The translations under genes and the position numbers were made by a program. A model generated the notes under the pieces. It worked only from the letters and a program-made list of their open reading frames with translations, made no database searches and had not been told where the DNA came from. A stretch of 64,000 bases of DNA from Isoetes taiwanensis (lineage: Eukaryota > Streptophyta > Lycopodiopsida > Isoetales > Isoetaceae). Position 1 is the first letter of the stretch. Each line of letters begins with the position of its first letter. Positions 1 to 11,929 of this stretch are shown piece after piece. The stretch covers positions 7,023,563 to 7,087,562 of the forward strand of contig JAJEKV010000014.1 of NCBI GenBank assembly GCA_021234155.1, read 5' to 3'.

Positions 1-1130
1 AGTAATGCAATCACCATCCCTCCATTAATCTACAATCACTTCTAGCATGCCAAATAATTACGATACATGGAAGCACCATTAGTAGATGTGCTTACAACTC
101 TTCTATTACATTCTAAGATTTTCAAAAAATGGCACTTCCCCATGTCTATACATTCCCCCCTTCTGCCTTTATCTCATATCTGGGCTTTATCTGACAACTC
201 TTTCGTTCAACTTCATGGTTTACCTACCACCACGATTAAATATGTTATTCCTCTATTCATCTTCTTCTTCTTCATTATCCATAAGATGGATAACATTGTT
301 CAATCTTGGCCAATCAATTCTTCAATCTGCCATAATTTAAGTGGATATCATTCTCTAAATATAAATGCCTAACCTGACTTTGTTCCATTAAGTGCTTTCT
401 TATACTCCAAGAATTTTTTTTCAAGGCCAAGAACTTTTTCAAGGCTATCACCGACTATTCTAGCCATAACCCTAGGGCCAACAACTTTATAGACCTCAAG
501 TAGGACCATGATGTAATCATGACATTTCCTTCTCCACCATCACGCTATTTACACATGAGCTTCAATCCGACTATCATGTCAATCTTATTTTATAACCATA
601 TCTAAGCATTCTCAAAACTTGTCTTACAACCACCGTGTTGTAACCTTATCCAACCATAGCTTGAATGCTATCAACTTAGCAACATATTGTTATTTTACCA
701 CTGGATATCAATATATGGATGCTGCCTGGTTTTCTCAATTTTATCTTCAACAGGATGCACCTAACATCACATCAAGAATCTTATTCATCCGATATGGTAA
801 GATGAACCTTCCCTGAATATCATAGGCATTATATATCATGCACTGCCTATTCCAAATTTCCTTGCCACCAGAGTATACTACTACGAGATCACATCTACAC
901 TATAAGGAGTGGTTACCAAAGTGAAACGCAATACCTGTAACTTAATCTCCCTCAAACATCACTTCCATGCGATGCGTACATTGGCAACCGCAAATCAAAG
1001 TTAGCTCCTTGATGAAGTACATTTTTCTAGCTTATCTGCTTTGCAGGATAGAAAATCAACCAAGATTATAGAAATACCATGTAATCAATTTCACATACCT
1101 TCATAAAACAATTTGTCACGCCTAAAAATG
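1..1130. other. unassigned AT-rich sequence
   Basis: I see no credible gene in this stretch. Open frames are short, overlap one another and resemble no family I know. It lies left of a LINE fragment and may be degraded repeat DNA. Confidence 0.4.
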
Positions 1131-1134
1131 CAAA

Positions 1135-1835
1135 TAGTATGCCAATTTTGGCTTCAGATGCAAATCTATTCACAGAAGATGAGGTAAGGGATGTTGTGGT
1201 TAATATGGCTAGCAGTATAGCGCATAACATAAGTGGTATGTGCACAGAGCTGATAAAATGGGGCGGACAGATCACTATATCAGTACTTGCCAGATTGCTT
1301 AATAGTTGTGTGAAGCAAGGGTTGCCAGATGGATGGAAGGTTAATCATGTCCATCCAATACATAAGCAAGAAGGCAAAAGGGATGTCAGAAATTACGGGA
1401 CTATACTGATAGGCAGTGTGTTTGCAAAAATCTTAGGCAGTTTATTGGAGAGCAAACTGAGCCAATGGGCAGAGATAAATGGCAAGCGTTCACAGTTTCA
1501 AGCAGGATTTCGAAAGCATCACAATACCTTGGATCATGCCCTCACACTTAGAGTAGTGATGGAAAAGGCTAAGGCCCCAAATTGTGCACTGTACATTGCA
1601 TACATTGACTTCACCAAAGCCTTCGACACTGTCCCGAGGAGTGAGCTTGGTGCGAGAATGGAACAAATAGGTGTTCCAACTGAGATCAGAGGTGCAATTT
1701 GCAGAAATTCTCATTACGCTTTCTGGTAGCCTGTACGATGTGATCAGAAATACCATTGGGTACGGCAAGGCTGCCCTCTTTCGCTTACTCCGTTTGGCCT
1801 ATACATAGATGAGCTTGATAACTCCATCCATCTCC
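1135..1835 (+). pseudogene. L2-like LINE reverse transcriptase fragment
   Basis: This is part of a non-LTR retrotransposon reverse transcriptase, the enzyme that copies element RNA at a nicked target. The readable frame runs to 1729. It carries the pre-RT segment (PDGWKVNHVHPIHK), the NYG motif near 1395, the QAGFRKHHNT block near 1500 and motif A (YIDFTKAFDTVP) near 1605. Just after 1729 the frame shifts, and the next block (RQGCPLSLTPFGLYIDELDN) is read in another frame to about 1835. The catalytic YADD region is absent, so the copy is truncated at both ends. It is related to the longer element at 35560-37460, which shares the FDTVP block and the GCPLS-FGLYID signature. The family is clear; assignment to the L2 clade rather than a neighbouring clade is less certain. 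Confidence 0.85.
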
Positions 1836-1857
1836 TTTGATGATTATTAAAATCTGG

Positions 1858-2250
1858 CTACACAAAAAAATACTTAAGACTGTGATGGTCAATTTTAAGA
1901 AGGAATCTCCTATCCAACAAGTAATGACACCATATTTTCAAAGTTTGTACTACTGCTAGCATTTTTAGATCTTGTGTTGGATGATTACGTTTTGCAGGGG
2001 TAAGCTTGTTAGATTCATAAACACATATCTTTCCATCTTGCAATGAAACACCTCTAATTCCTGCCCTAGAAGAAGCAATAGTTACACAAAATTCCTTATC
2101 CATGGAGGAAACTTTGATATGGGCGATTGAGTCAAAGTATCCCTTAAAAACTAAAACTCTACTCACACTTTAAATTCCACTAAAAAACAATGTCTTTTTG
2201 TAATAAGGTTGTCAATGGAGAAGTTAGCTTAGAGAACCGTTTAATAAACT
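1858..2250 (-). pseudogene. Ty3/gypsy RT-RNase H fragment
   Basis: This is a remnant of a Ty3/gypsy LTR-retrotransposon polyprotein on the minus strand. Reading from 2250 downward, the end of the RT domain is visible (KRFSKLTSPLTTLL), with an in-frame TAG just before WNLKCE near 2160. It is followed by the RNase H start (CVTIASSRAGIRGVSLQDGK) and the typical LAVVQTLKIWCHYLL and DHHSLKYFF blocks. The first RNase H aspartate, normally in a DAS motif, reads as IAS here, so the domain would be inactive. The fragment abuts PPR-derived sequence on its 5' side and unrelated LINE sequence on its 3' side. Confidence 0.85.
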
Positions 2251-2289
2251 TGCTCAAACAAGTGTTGGGCTTCTGTAATTTGTAGCCTT

Positions 2290-2690
2290 GAGTAGGCGAC
2301 AATCATGCATTTCTTCAAATAGTTGCACTACCTCTTTAAATTGTCCTTGCTATATAAAGGCTGCAATTATCAGGTCCCATGATACCATGATATAACATTC
2401 TTTTTAGGCATTTTGTGAAAAACCTAATCATTCAACCATGGTAGGTCCCATGATACCATGATATAACATTCTTTTTAGGCATTTTGTGAAAAAGCTAATC
2501 ATTCAACCATGGTAGTCCATGAGACTGCATTCCACGTATGCATTTGCCTAGGAAGTTCCAGAACCTCAACAATTTTCCATTTGTCTATAAAGATCCAAAG
2601 CCTCTACATTTTTCCATGTTGTCCATAGGCAGATATTATGGCATTTCATGACACCACACTAACTTTCATCTGATCATAGCCTAATCTACT
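2290..2690 (-). pseudogene. PPR (pentatricopeptide repeat) protein pseudogene
   Basis: Minus-strand reading gives consecutive PPR-like motifs in changing frames. They are YDQMKVSVVS*NAIISAYG followed by QHGK, then EALDLYRQMEN, then MHTWNAVSWTTMVE, then HKMPKKNVISWY, then IIAAFI*QGQFKEVVQLFEE. These match plant PLS-class PPR proteins, which normally bind organellar RNA. Several stops interrupt the frame, including a TGA where the motif expects Trp (VVSW). A 71-bp tandem duplication (2373-2514) has doubled part of one repeat. The 3' end is fused to a gypsy fragment near 2255. Only about three repeats remain of what would normally be ten or more. Confidence 0.75.
2373..2514. repeat. 71-bp tandem duplication
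   Basis: Two adjacent copies with a 71-base period (starts at 2373 and 2444) differ by about one base. They begin GGTCCCATGATACCATGATA and lie inside the PPR pseudogene. The near identity implies a recent local duplication. Confidence 0.9.
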
Positions 2691-2699
2691 CCATACACA

Positions 2700-3690
2700 C
2701 GCAAGGCAACATGTTATAGTAAGCATTCAATAAATTCACATGTAGAAAATCCAAAATCTATTGTTGTTTTTGCTTTCTTGTCACAACCAAAATCACCGCC
2801 TCAAATTTGTAGATACCTCTGTCAACAAAAGATATTCATTAATGTACAAAACTGAAAGATGTCAAGTGCCAAAATATTAACATTTATTGTAATGCAAGTG
2901 GTCTGCATTGAATCTGCCAGGAATTTTTAGCTTGTTTCATTCAAGCTTGTTACTTTAGTAGCAAATAATACCCACCATTTATGTCCCAATTTGGCATATT
3001 GGGCTTAACAACAGTATTAGCTCGACAAACTATGAAGATTATGGTGTTGTGTATACTTTGATTAGGCAACCTTTATTGCTTTTCAACACATGGACATCTC
3101 CTTAGAAGTGCATTTACATTTTGATTCACATCGAATAGATCACAATTACATCATTGTTGTTTGAGCCTATAATTTGAACATGCTTTCTCTTGGCCTGGAT
3201 TGCTGCACACTAATTTACATGGAGGAGAAAAAAAACCTAGTAAACATATTTATTTACCATAAAAATGCTCTTTCTTTTTATATGAATGAGAACAAGGGAG
3301 GCCCTTTCTCCATGAACATCATCAAGTTCTTTAATATATCCACTCTTATGTATATAAACTCCATTATTCCTGTAAATATTCCATCCCAGAAAGTATTCCC
3401 CAAACATTAATAAAGATTGCCAAATAAATGCAGCCACAATCCCATCAAACTTGTTAGTAACATAAGAAAAGGTTCATTGTTAAGCAGATCTAAGCCATAA
3501 ACATCACATTGCAAAATGATACAATGGTGCAACAGTAACATGGCTATTTATGAGTCTTGCTTCTAAGTTGCACTGAAAGCTGGCATTTTGCAAATGGGCA
3601 TCTGTAATATCGTATTCTAGACTATACAAAACTCATTGGTGTTTCAAATATCTCTAATTAGATTCCTCTCAAGCACAAAATTATAAGGTC
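2700..3690. other. unassigned spacer downstream of PRP8
   Basis: No gene is supported here. The stretch is AT-rich and contains the probable 3' untranslated region of the minus-strand PRP8 gene just below 3697. I saw no poly(A) tract in the first 100 bases after the PRP8 stop, which would have marked a fresh retrocopy. Confidence 0.4.
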
Positions 3691-3696
3691 GCCTCT

Positions 3697-6600
3697 TTAG
3701 TTGAAGGCATCCTCGAGATCACCCTCCGCGTTGTTCTGGCCATCCTCTGTATTGCTGAATTCCAAAAAGTGTGTAGGGCGATGCTTTTCATGATAATACT
3801 CCCTTGGATTTGACAACTTCACATTATATTTCATACCAACTTTATGTTTGACACCCATAAAGTTATAATTCCACAGCCCATTGTCAGGCACCATGTAAAA
3901 TCCAAGAAAACGATCACTAAGCAGCATTTGTACTTTCTCATAGTGCGTAGGTAAATAACCACGAGGATTGCTTCCACTATCCTTATTTTGACGGCCCCAT
4001 TCATAGCCAGTAGGTGTAAGCTTGTAAGCTGTCAAGGAACAAGAGCCTGATGTGAAATTACATGTCAAGATTATGCATTTTTCTGCATCCCATTTTTTGT
4101 TGTTCTCCAAGATCTTGGCATGTGATGTCAGGTCCTGAGGAGACAATTGTGGTAGTTCATTGGGTTGTGTGTGCAACCATCCAAGGGGCTCCAAATCATT
4201 CAAGAAGTCATGCTCTGGCAAAGCTGCTGGAAGATTTACCTGTTGATGAGTGCCCCATTGTGGGGGCATTACAATACAACGGATTTCTTTAACTTGTTGA
4301 TTGTCTGGTGTGCTGATACCATATAAGTAACCAGCTATTTGTGTTCTCAGATCAGCTATACAAATAAACTTCTTAAGAATGTTCTTTGGCATAATATAAG
4401 TGTACCCAGCTTCCTTAATATCGTCCGAATTCACATAAATATGATTGACACGAAGGTACAGGTTGGTTGCAGATATTGCACGGACACGCCAGTCTGTTTT
4501 TGATCCAAATGCAGCTTGTTCATATGGACTGGTTGTGGTCACGATTAATTCATCACCATGAACATTTGTTGTTTTTGTAGTGACAGCAGTTAGTTGGCTT
4601 GCTTCTTTGGCTTGTTTCTCAATTTCAGCTATTTGCTGGCGCTGCTGCGAAGGAGGAGTTATCTCAGCTCCCAGAATAATATCACGAATTTCAGACTGAG
4701 TCAATGCTGATGTGTTGACATTATTTTTCTTTGCATAATCAGATAGTATAAGGTCTCTCAATGCAACTTCAACCTTCATCCACTGGTCATCACTTAATGA
4801 AGGCCAAACATGATGGGACTCAGTAACGATGGTCTTGTCTGGCTTAAGAAGCATTTTAGCTTTCTCATTATTCACATGAAGTGCACGAAGAATCAAAATC
4901 AGCCGACAAAAGGCAGTATATGAAGATATGGTCTTTAACCAATCGTCATATATGTTGAATAATACTGCCTGTGGTTCAGTTGCCTTCAAGATGAGATCAC
5001 CAAATTTTTCTATCTTTAGACAAGCTTGGAATGGCAACTGAAGCTCATTACCCTTTATCACAATGTTTGGGAAGTCAAGCAGATGGACTTCCAAAGGATC
5101 AAGCATTCCTTTGCGGGTCACAATAATTTGCTTGGGCTGCTCTTCAACAGGTAAAGAACGCACCAATGCAGCCACTTCTTCAGCAGTCTTCCATTTTGCC
5201 AACTGACCAAGACGCTTTTGCCCGGCCCACACACTAGTGTGAATGGCCTTCAAAAACAGCTGTCCTGTTCGAGGGTTGAAAATAAAAATTGCACCATTTA
5301 TTGGCTTAGTAGTCAGATTTCCTTCAAATGTTTTGTGTATGGTAACACGGTAGACATTGGTATCATCTACAAACCATATAATCTGGTTACTGAAAAGCTC
5401 TCCATAGTTTTGAGACGACAGGTATGGCTCTGTGGGCTCAGATGAGTATAACTGTAAACCTTTCCTCACACGCTCTCGCAACACATAAAGGGCAGGGTTT
5501 GCCTTCATAATCTTGTTCATGGCTTGGCCAAGAAGTGGCTTTGAACCAGGAAACCAGTTCCCAAACGCAGAATGTAGATTGTAGGCCAAGTCAATGCCGA
5601 TCATCACACCTGTAGGTGCTGGATAGATAGACATGTTATCATTGGTGTAATCAAGGAATTTTGCCCTCGTGTATCGTTCAATATCATGAGAGTCGTAATC
5701 ACCCCATCGTAATTGTACATCAACCCAGTACTTGTTGCTTGCCTTCTGGTCAAAGACATCTTTTGATTCTGCAACCAAACTTGGCTTGCTCATATGCCAC
5801 TTATAGGCCGCAAAAAGAAGGATGTCAGCACAGGAACTATTCATTTTATAGCTCTTTCTGGGATGAATAGTTTCTTTCTGCACAGTCTCAATTTCCAGGG
5901 CATCCAACTCCTGATCAAGCACCTGGCACAAATCCATGACAAAACTTTCATGTATTTTCTGCCAAAGATGTGCCCTAAAGATCTGTATGAGAGATATTTT
6001 CAGAGTGGGTATTTTTCCATGCATGAATATTCCTGTTAAGTCAAGCTGAACTTGAAAGCCAACATAGACATTTGCGCGATTAATTGTAGGTGACCACCAA
6101 AGTGTAAAACGTCTATTTGGAATTTGATTCAACCCTGATCTTTGAGCATTTGTCAGCTTTTTATATTTCATAGATTCTTCAAAACCTGATGCTTTCTCCC
6201 AAAACAGACCCTCCCATGTTGGGAAATAAGTGCCTTTAAAGAGAGTATGCTCCAAAATGCCTTCCACTCCACCAAGGGCTTGAATGACATCTGTGCGGTA
6301 ATTATTCAAGTTCCAGAGCTTCCCATCGTGACGCTGGTGCGTCCACCAGAAAGGGTTTTGTTTAAGGACTTGAAACTGTTTAAAATCAGTCCTCACACGC
6401 CACCCTTTATCATATGCCAGTGTGCACCTATCTTTTTGAAAGAGTGTATTAATACGAGGAATTCCTCTATCCCAAGAATCTTCCAAATCTTCCAATGTTA
6501 GCCTTCTGTTTTGTACATGTGCTTCCTGCCGCTTTAGTGCATATTCTGCCCATACTCGTTGTGAATCTATGAATTCACTTTCCCATGGCTGAATATAACG

Positions 6601-9600
6601 GTACAAGTTTGGTATCAGCTGCTCATCCTCATGGCTCATGCCACTTCTGAAGTGAGTAACTCCCACATCAGTTTGTCGGCTATACCGCAAATCGCTCTGA
6701 GGTATTAATGTGTGGCCCATAGAGAGCATTCCAAGGCCTCCAATTTCTTTTGGCGCATAAAAGATAACCGGTGGAAACCTGCTAGGCATTTTTGAGTTCA
6801 ACCCAATCTTTATACGGGTTTGAATCTTGTTTTCACATTTCACCAACAAATCAAGAAGCTCTTGCGTATGGACTGTGGCTTCACGGAAGTAAGTCATCAA
6901 ACCAATCAACGTGGTATTCCACTTGTTTACTATCTTGGTAAATGTTGTTGATCCTGAGGACATAAGAATCTGCCGAACACGATTCTCAAATACTTTCATT
7001 TGCTCATCATCAACACGAAGATAGGCAACAGCAGTGCGTTCCTTTGTCTGCTCATTCTGCAAATTCCATACGCCATCCTTGCTACCAAAAGCTTCTTGTG
7101 ATATTCGTGACTTTGGTAATATCCGTACCTCAAAACCACACATGCTGAATAGCAAGTTTGGATTATCTTTGCTATAAACAGAGACAAAGCTGTCCTCCCA
7201 CTTCAATGTAGTGATGCTTCGGGGTAGTCTATTCTTGATATCCCAAAAAACACTTCTCCCCAAGTTAACATCGTGCTTCAGCAATCTCATCCGAGCATCC
7301 CGAGGCCAGCACTTTTTATTATTATATCCAACAATATTCTCATTATTAGGATCTGGATGTTCCGTAAGGTAGCGCTGGATAAGATCTCGAGCCTCCTCAT
7401 GTGTGAAGCGGCACAGCATGTGCACCTTATCGATATACCTTGAATACAGCCGGATTGGATGCCAAGTCTCAATCTTTACATCATTGAACGTGATGAACTC
7501 ATTTGGCATCTGAGGCGGGCCAGCTATTTCACTTGCTCGTGTAAGTCCCAAAACCAGAAGATCTAATGCAAGACCATAGTACTGAACCACAAAGGAGGCA
7601 AATTGTAAGCCTCTTAGCAGACCATAAAAGTTTGTGTGGCTCATATCCTTGTATGAAAGAACAACATTGTTCTTTGCAGTCACATAATCTGCTATGTTGT
7701 GATCAAGTACGAGGCATGAAGTCTGTTTAGCATTGTAAGATCAATTTTGTCAAAGAACTTTTCGAACTTAGTTTGTAACATGACCACACATTGACCTTCA
7801 TTGGTATCCCATACATCCTGTAAATTATTGATTCCTTGACACCACTTATAAACCAGCAGTGGTGGGGGCTCAGAATCAGCAGGTTTGATCCAGTTCGGGA
7901 ATAGGCAGCGCTTATCTCCTTCATACCATAAATACTGATCAAGATAAGCATCTGTAATCTTTTCTAGTGGTTCAATCTCATAAACAGGTATCAGATGACT
8001 ATAAAGGTCCATAAATTCTATTCCGACCTCTTTAAACGCACGCTGTGTAAGAAGGTGACGTTTTATTCGTGCTAAAGCCTCATGAGGATTGTCATATGCC
8101 TGCTCAATCAGCGCAAGTTCTTCTCTCTGCTGCTGATTTAACCGTACAGCAGCACTATATGACTCTTTCAGCCTTTCCAAAGCCAGGATCAGGAGCTTGG
8201 TATCGTGCTTGTATGAGAGTGGTGGGAATGGTATGGGTGAAAACTTTCTAGACTCCAGCCAGTGAACCATGGTCGTATATATAGCCACAGCCTCCTCAGG
8301 AGTAATATATGGCCCATCTTTCAAATAATTATGTTGTCGTTCCTGTTCAGCCTTTAGCCAGAGGCGGGTTAGCCTGCCAAGATTCTTCCTACACACAGTT
8401 TTATCAACTGTAGCACCTCGACGAATACGTTCCCTATTATAATGTGCCACATTTGTCCACCAATCTGCTTTTGGTTTCACATAACGTAAGATCATGTTCT
8501 CAATCGGGACAGCCAAACCAGGCACCTTCCATGGTATATTAGCTTTCCAACAACGCCATGCTTCACTTAGATGCTGCAGAATTGTTCTTGCCTTGTTTTG
8601 CTTTATACCCTCAGGCATAGCATCCAGCACATCATGCATGACTGCTGCTCTTAGCTCCAAGTCAAAATGGCTTTCAACCCGTTGCTTTGTCACCGTTTTC
8701 GCTACACCCTTTGAATGACGACCCTCGAATTGCCTTGCAAGAAGATTGCCAAGCCACCTTTCTAGAAGGGGCACAACACCACGGAGGAAGAACAACCAAA
8801 CCCGCCACATCGGTGCCCAAAAACCACACCCAGGACCTTTGCCGACAGGTCCAGTATTAAATCTATAGTAAATCAAGTGCTTCAAATCTTTGCACATTCT
8901 TATTTGACGCATAAGCCTGTACTTGTAGCGGTACATTCCTGTTAACTGGCCAACATGAGAAAATGTGTACTGTAGTCCATCAGCGAGCTGATAGGCATCA
9001 ACATTGCCTAATCGAAACTGAATGTTTGCATCAACAACAAGCTTTGTCAGTCGAAGAATTTCTCTACAAAGATGAAAAGCATTTCCAAAGCGAGACTTCT
9101 TACGTTCTTTTGTGGTCAATGTTTTAACTGGTTTCAGATTAAAATTGTAGTCGAGATGCAAATAGTTCAAATTCTTCCGATGTATCAAGAGATTCAGCAT
9201 GTTGTAACCCTGTTTGCAGACTTGCAGACCAGCTTCAGCCCAATCTAACTGGGTAGTCTGGAAGAACTTTGTCGCACGTAAAGAACGGAATAAGTGCTTC
9301 TTCCCTTGCCCTTTTGGTGGCCTATGGTGTAGTTCATTCAACACATAGCACTTCAGAAGCTTCTGATAACTCACACGAACCTTTGCAGGATAAGTGGGCA
9401 GACAATGCTCTTTATACCAATCAGAAACAAGTGGTACATCTTCTGCTCGCCTTGTTCTTCCAGAACGCATGTTGAAGGGTCGTGGAGCAAACAGCAATGC
9501 AATTCCTGAAGCTGTGGTATCAGTATACAGAGATGTTGATTCCAGAAGTGGCTCGACACCTTTTGGTAAAGTAAAGTCTTCGCCATCATCTTCTTCCTCG

Positions 9601-10662
9601 TCAACTAGTTTCTTGTCTCTCCGATCCGTCTTATAACCTGGGATTGGATGAAGCAAAGGATCATAATAGAAAGCTGGAAGTTCAGGATCTTCCGTCTTTA
9701 TATGCATCACCATGGGAGTATGGTAAACTCCTAATCTCACTTTCCGGGGCCTATTATTGTATAGATGTGGAAACGCAATTCTGTATTCTGTACGGAGAGG
9801 GGACCTTATTATCAGCTTGCTTATATCATTAAACTCATTCCAGTCTTCATCTCCCTTCTCCATGTCACGATACAAAGGTTCAAACTTTGGACCTCCTGGA
9901 ATGCACATGTTCAGAGCCTTGGCAGTGAAAAACGATTCCATGCAAAACAGATAAAAATAATTTCTATCAGTTAAGTCCGATAGCAATTGGCCTGCAAGCC
10001 GATGCAGAGCTGCCATTATTGGCAAGGATAGGTGCCATCTTCTATAGCTAGGCCCATTGATCAACTTCGTTTTCACAAGAGGCTTATGATCGTAAAACCA
10101 CATGTACACAGCAGAATCCTCAACCTCGGTGAAGGTCCAATTGTATAGCCTCCAATGGATCAACATCAAGAAGATTGTCTGCATAGTCAAGAGGTGGCTC
10201 TTCATCATCAAATGGTGGAAAACGCATCCGTTTAAAATGCCTCCTATCTCTCTTCTCACGCCTCATCATAATCCACATTGTACCCCACTGTGCTAAATAG
10301 ATAGGTTCAACAACCCAAGGAATTTCGTCAACAAACGTGATTGCTCCAGTGATATGATACAGAATTCTCACATCCCGAACCTGTTCCCATGGCATGGGCA
10401 TATTTTCCAATAGCTTGTACACAGCATGGGGTACAAATTTGAGTGCTCCAAGATAAACACGCTTGTCATGACGGTATCTTTTAGAAGAGATATCTCCATG
10501 ATCTCTTATTATCTTGCGGACATGTTCAGGCGGCATATCCTCCTTTTGCGTCTCTACAAAACCATGTTTACGCTTCTCACCATATCTCTTTGTGTTGAGC
10601 TGCTGCCATTTCCTTGCTTTCTCAAGCCTGGCTTCAGCTTCAGAAATCGGAGCAGGCATCAT
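3697..10662 (-). CDS. PRP8: PRP8, U5 snRNP spliceosome core protein, intronless with two frameshifts
   Basis: PRP8 is the central scaffold of the spliceosome; it holds U5/U6 snRNA and the splice sites in the nucleus. The match is close to plant PRP8 throughout. It begins with the short N-terminus [14 protein letters not shown] and the block [18 protein letters not shown]. Next come the long N-terminal region with the PROCN part ([19 protein letters not shown]), the RT-like region and linker, the endonuclease-like region, the RNase H-like domain ([20 protein letters not shown]) and the C-terminal Jab1/MPN domain ([16 protein letters not shown]), ending in an acidic tail. Total length is about 2,320 residues against 2,335-2,360 usually; the proline-rich N-terminus of other plants is missing. 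No introns occur over 7 kb. Frame is lost twice: one extra base near 10132 (after IQLDL) and one missing base near 7715 (after TMLNRL). It may be a recent retrocopy, or a working gene with two sequencing errors. Confidence 0.93.
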
Positions 10663-11925
10663 CTTTGTAACAATGACCTAATTCAAGAACCTCGGATAAA
10701 CCCTTCGAGAAAAAAAAAAACAAACTACACGGGATTTTTACCCTGCAACTGTTGCCTTTTAACTTCTAAAAATGCCGGAAAGAAAAAATGCTTTTGATCA
10801 CCTGTTGGTCGCTCCTTGATCGCTGCCTTCCCTTCCCTCTTTAGTATTAAATAGTATAATAAAGGCCTTGCCCTATTTTAACCATTCCCTTTTTCAAAGG
10901 TCTCCTCTCCACTAACAATACTTTTAATCTAATTAAATCCCCTTATCGGACTCTTGTATGGAAAGGGAGAGTGCTTTTTTTTTGCTTATCATTACTAGAA
11001 CAGTACTGATAACTAATTATCAGCACTTAATTAGCAGCCCGATAAGGCGGTTATCGGGTCGTCGCTTCTGATGTCACCTTTGATAACCGCCTCGGCCCTA
11101 ACGGGCCTCGGCAGTTATCAAACACGTACAGACTCGGCCCTAACGGGCCTCGTCTGACGTGTCCAAAATGCGTGGCCTCGGATGTACAGCCTCGGTCACG
11201 CATTTTTGGTTATCAGCCTTAGCTAGACCGATAACCTTACCTTATAGATTTTCGATAGGCCTGTGTTTTTCGAACCAGGCCTCTGTTCGGGGCGACGCAG
11301 ATTGATTCGATGGGCTTCTTCTTTTCTAAGTTATTCTAATCTTGGTAATTTTTCTCCTTTTGCTTGGAAATTGGAAATTGGTGGAAGCAGTCGTAGGAAC
11401 AACAGAAAGGAAAAGATATGCGGGAAACAGTAGGAAATCCAAGAGCAGACGAATGGAATATGCAGAGCAATAACAAGAAATAAGTGGGATGAATGAATAA
11501 ATATTAAAGAGGCAATGGAAAAAATCTAATGAGAAAAAGGAGTTAAAGGAACAAAACTCGAGATGAAACAAGACAAGAAGAATCGAAACATTTATAAAAA
11601 ATAGATTGAAACAAGACAAGAAGAATCGGAACATTTAAAAAAATAGAGAAGCTATAGGACCAACAATGGGATAATGAGTCATAACGTCACAAATGAATAT
11701 CACAACAAGGAAGTGGATATGAGAATACAAATGCCAGTAACACCAACCACGCCAATGGAGCAAATACAATGGAGCAAAGTGAAAAGTGATCAATGAGGTT
11801 AGGGAAGCAACCAAAAAAAGAACCAACATGGAGTAGAGCAAAGGAACCACCTGAAATAGAGAGAGATAAAATGACACCACTTGAAGACTATCATAATCGA
11901 ATCATATTATCTAGAAATATAAAGT
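10584..11925. repeat. segmental duplication, copy 1: PRP8 5' end plus upstream region
   Basis: The first ~80 bases of PRP8 coding sequence and about 1.2 kb upstream recur at 28437-29575 in the same orientation. Shared landmarks are the AATGACCTAATTCAAGAACC block just upstream of the start codon, the GTTCGGGGCGACGCAGATTG block and the terminal block ending near TCATATTATCTAG. This copy alone contains the hairpin insertion at 10901-11285. The other copy alone contains a LINE tail. Since upstream DNA is shared, the duplication was at DNA level and not through mRNA. Confidence 0.9.
10901..11285. repeat. 385-bp insertion built of consecutive hairpins
   Basis: Compared with the paralogous sequence near 28755, this copy has about 385 extra bases between CTTTTTCAAAGG and TTCGGGGCGACG. 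Inside are six successive inverted repeats: 11006-11023 (CTGATAA/TTATCAG), 11038-11058 (CCCGATAA/TTATCGGG), 11079-11122 (TTTGATAAC/GTTATCAAA), 11122-11162 (ACACGT-CAGAC/GTCTG-ACGTGT), 11163-11209 (CCAAAATGCGTG/CACGCATTTTTGG) and 11208-11236 (GGTTATC/GATAACC). The third and fourth share the loop core CTCGGCCCTAACGGGCCTCG. It may be a small foldback or MITE-like element or a structured non-coding RNA. I saw no clear target duplication. Confidence 0.7.
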
Positions 11926-11929
11926 TATC

